DNA of 64,000 bases from Fragilaria crotonensis (taxonomy: Eukaryota > Bacillariophyta > Fragilariophyceae > Fragilariales > Fragilariaceae): positions 1 through 64,000 of the forward strand of contig JAKSYS010000257.1 in NCBI GenBank assembly GCA_022925895.1, given 5' to 3'. The position numbers and the translations under genes are program-made. The number at the start of each line of letters is the position of its first letter. Position 1 is the stretch's first letter. The notes beneath the pieces are model-generated. The model was not told the origin of the DNA. It ran no database searches and worked only from the letters and a program-made list of their open reading frames with translations. Below are positions 63,562 through 64,000 of the stretch, one piece after another.

Positions 63562-63750
63562 ATGTCATCCGGTTTTCGCCTGAATGATTTCTTTCAGCAA
63601 TTGCAATTGGGTGGAATCGAACGGGCCAGGAGTTCCAAATTCGACACTTTTCATGAGATGTTGCGAAATGGTGAAGACATGAATCGCCAGTTCGGCGTTG
63701 ATGGTTGCACAGGCCTCATTTACGCATGCCCTTTCCACGGTAACAGTTGA
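63562..63750 (+). pseudogene. Solo N-terminus of an ankyrin family 2 gene
   Basis: MSSGFRLNDFFQQLQLGG leads into a single ankyrin-like unit (MLRNGEDMNRQFGVDG, GLIYACPFHGN) and then a stop. The unit fits the first repeat of family 2 genes, which start with a similar polar leader. No further repeats follow before the window ends, so it is a truncated or decayed member. Confidence 0.45.
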
Positions 63751-64000
63751 ATCCTGACCATTGCGTTCCTGACTTACACCCGACGTGTGGTTTTGTTGCT
63801 AATGGTGATGATTATTTGCTGGCGAAAACGTAATGGGGACCATGTTCTCGTCGCCGCGAGTGGTTGGTAGTGCACTCTTGGATATCATCCATACAGTCGT
63901 CTGCCACCTCTTCTGATAGTTTGGTCGAGCATCACATCATCACATCATCACCCATAAATAGCACTAAGTAGAAAGCGTGAATCATGCTTAAATGCTCGAC
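63751..64000. other. Window end, nothing recognised
   Basis: No coding sequence or repeat could be supported in the last 250 bases apart from a short ACATCATC repeat near 63930. Confidence 0.4.

Overview
The window looks like nuclear DNA of a pennate-type diatom or close photosynthetic stramenopile. The evidence is: three proteins with N-terminal signal peptides ending in the diatom plastid-targeting 'AF' context (VSAFTIP, AGAFIPVP, GAFGLAS), short spliceosomal introns of about 67-112 bp with GTAAGT-like donors, a Ty1/copia retrotransposon, secreted proteins with KPT repeats, and large ankyrin-repeat families. Taxonomy is inferred from these features only.

Layout. 1-24 kb is an accessory, repeat-rich region. 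It holds three copies of an ankyrin gene with an F-box-like C-terminus (A broken, B intact, C broken), a spliced Nudix hydrolase gene and a duplicated fragment of its 5' end, a decayed DDE transposase-like gene, a young 6.06 kb copia element with near-identical 503 bp LTRs and a visible target-site duplication, and a broken GT8-like glycosyltransferase gene. 25-34.5 kb is ordinary gene-dense sequence: a CobW-type metal-chaperone GTPase, a plastid membrane protein with a guanylate-kinase-like tail, a LigB-type extradiol dioxygenase, a plastid CPBP intramembrane protease and a TPR protein. 34.5-38.5 kb is gene-poor with retroelement relics. 38.5-45 kb holds a small spliced type I membrane protein, a frameshifted glycosyltransferase-like gene, a TatD-family hydrolase and the checkpoint clamp subunit RAD1.

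45-54.6 kb holds a mitochondrial RsfS/Iojap ribosome-silencing factor and the lipid-kinase scaffold VAC14. Their convergent 3' ends (about 830 bp) occur twice in direct orientation, flanking about 3.8 kb that contains a secreted cysteine-rich protein, a 1.65 kb fold-back element with long inverted repeats and a truncated coiled-coil gene. 55-64 kb is a second, unrelated ankyrin family in tandem (one intact, two broken, one solo N-terminus), interrupted by a spliced FkbM-type methyltransferase gene.

No single multi-gene pathway or operon is visible. The unifying theme is birth and decay of ankyrin genes. Copies of both ankyrin families lie beside detached 5' ends of neighbouring single-copy genes (Nudix exon 1; VAC14 exon 1), which suggests segmental duplication that carries gene heads along. 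Single-base frameshifts are very common. One falls in the otherwise conserved VAC14 gene, so some may be assembly errors rather than true decay.
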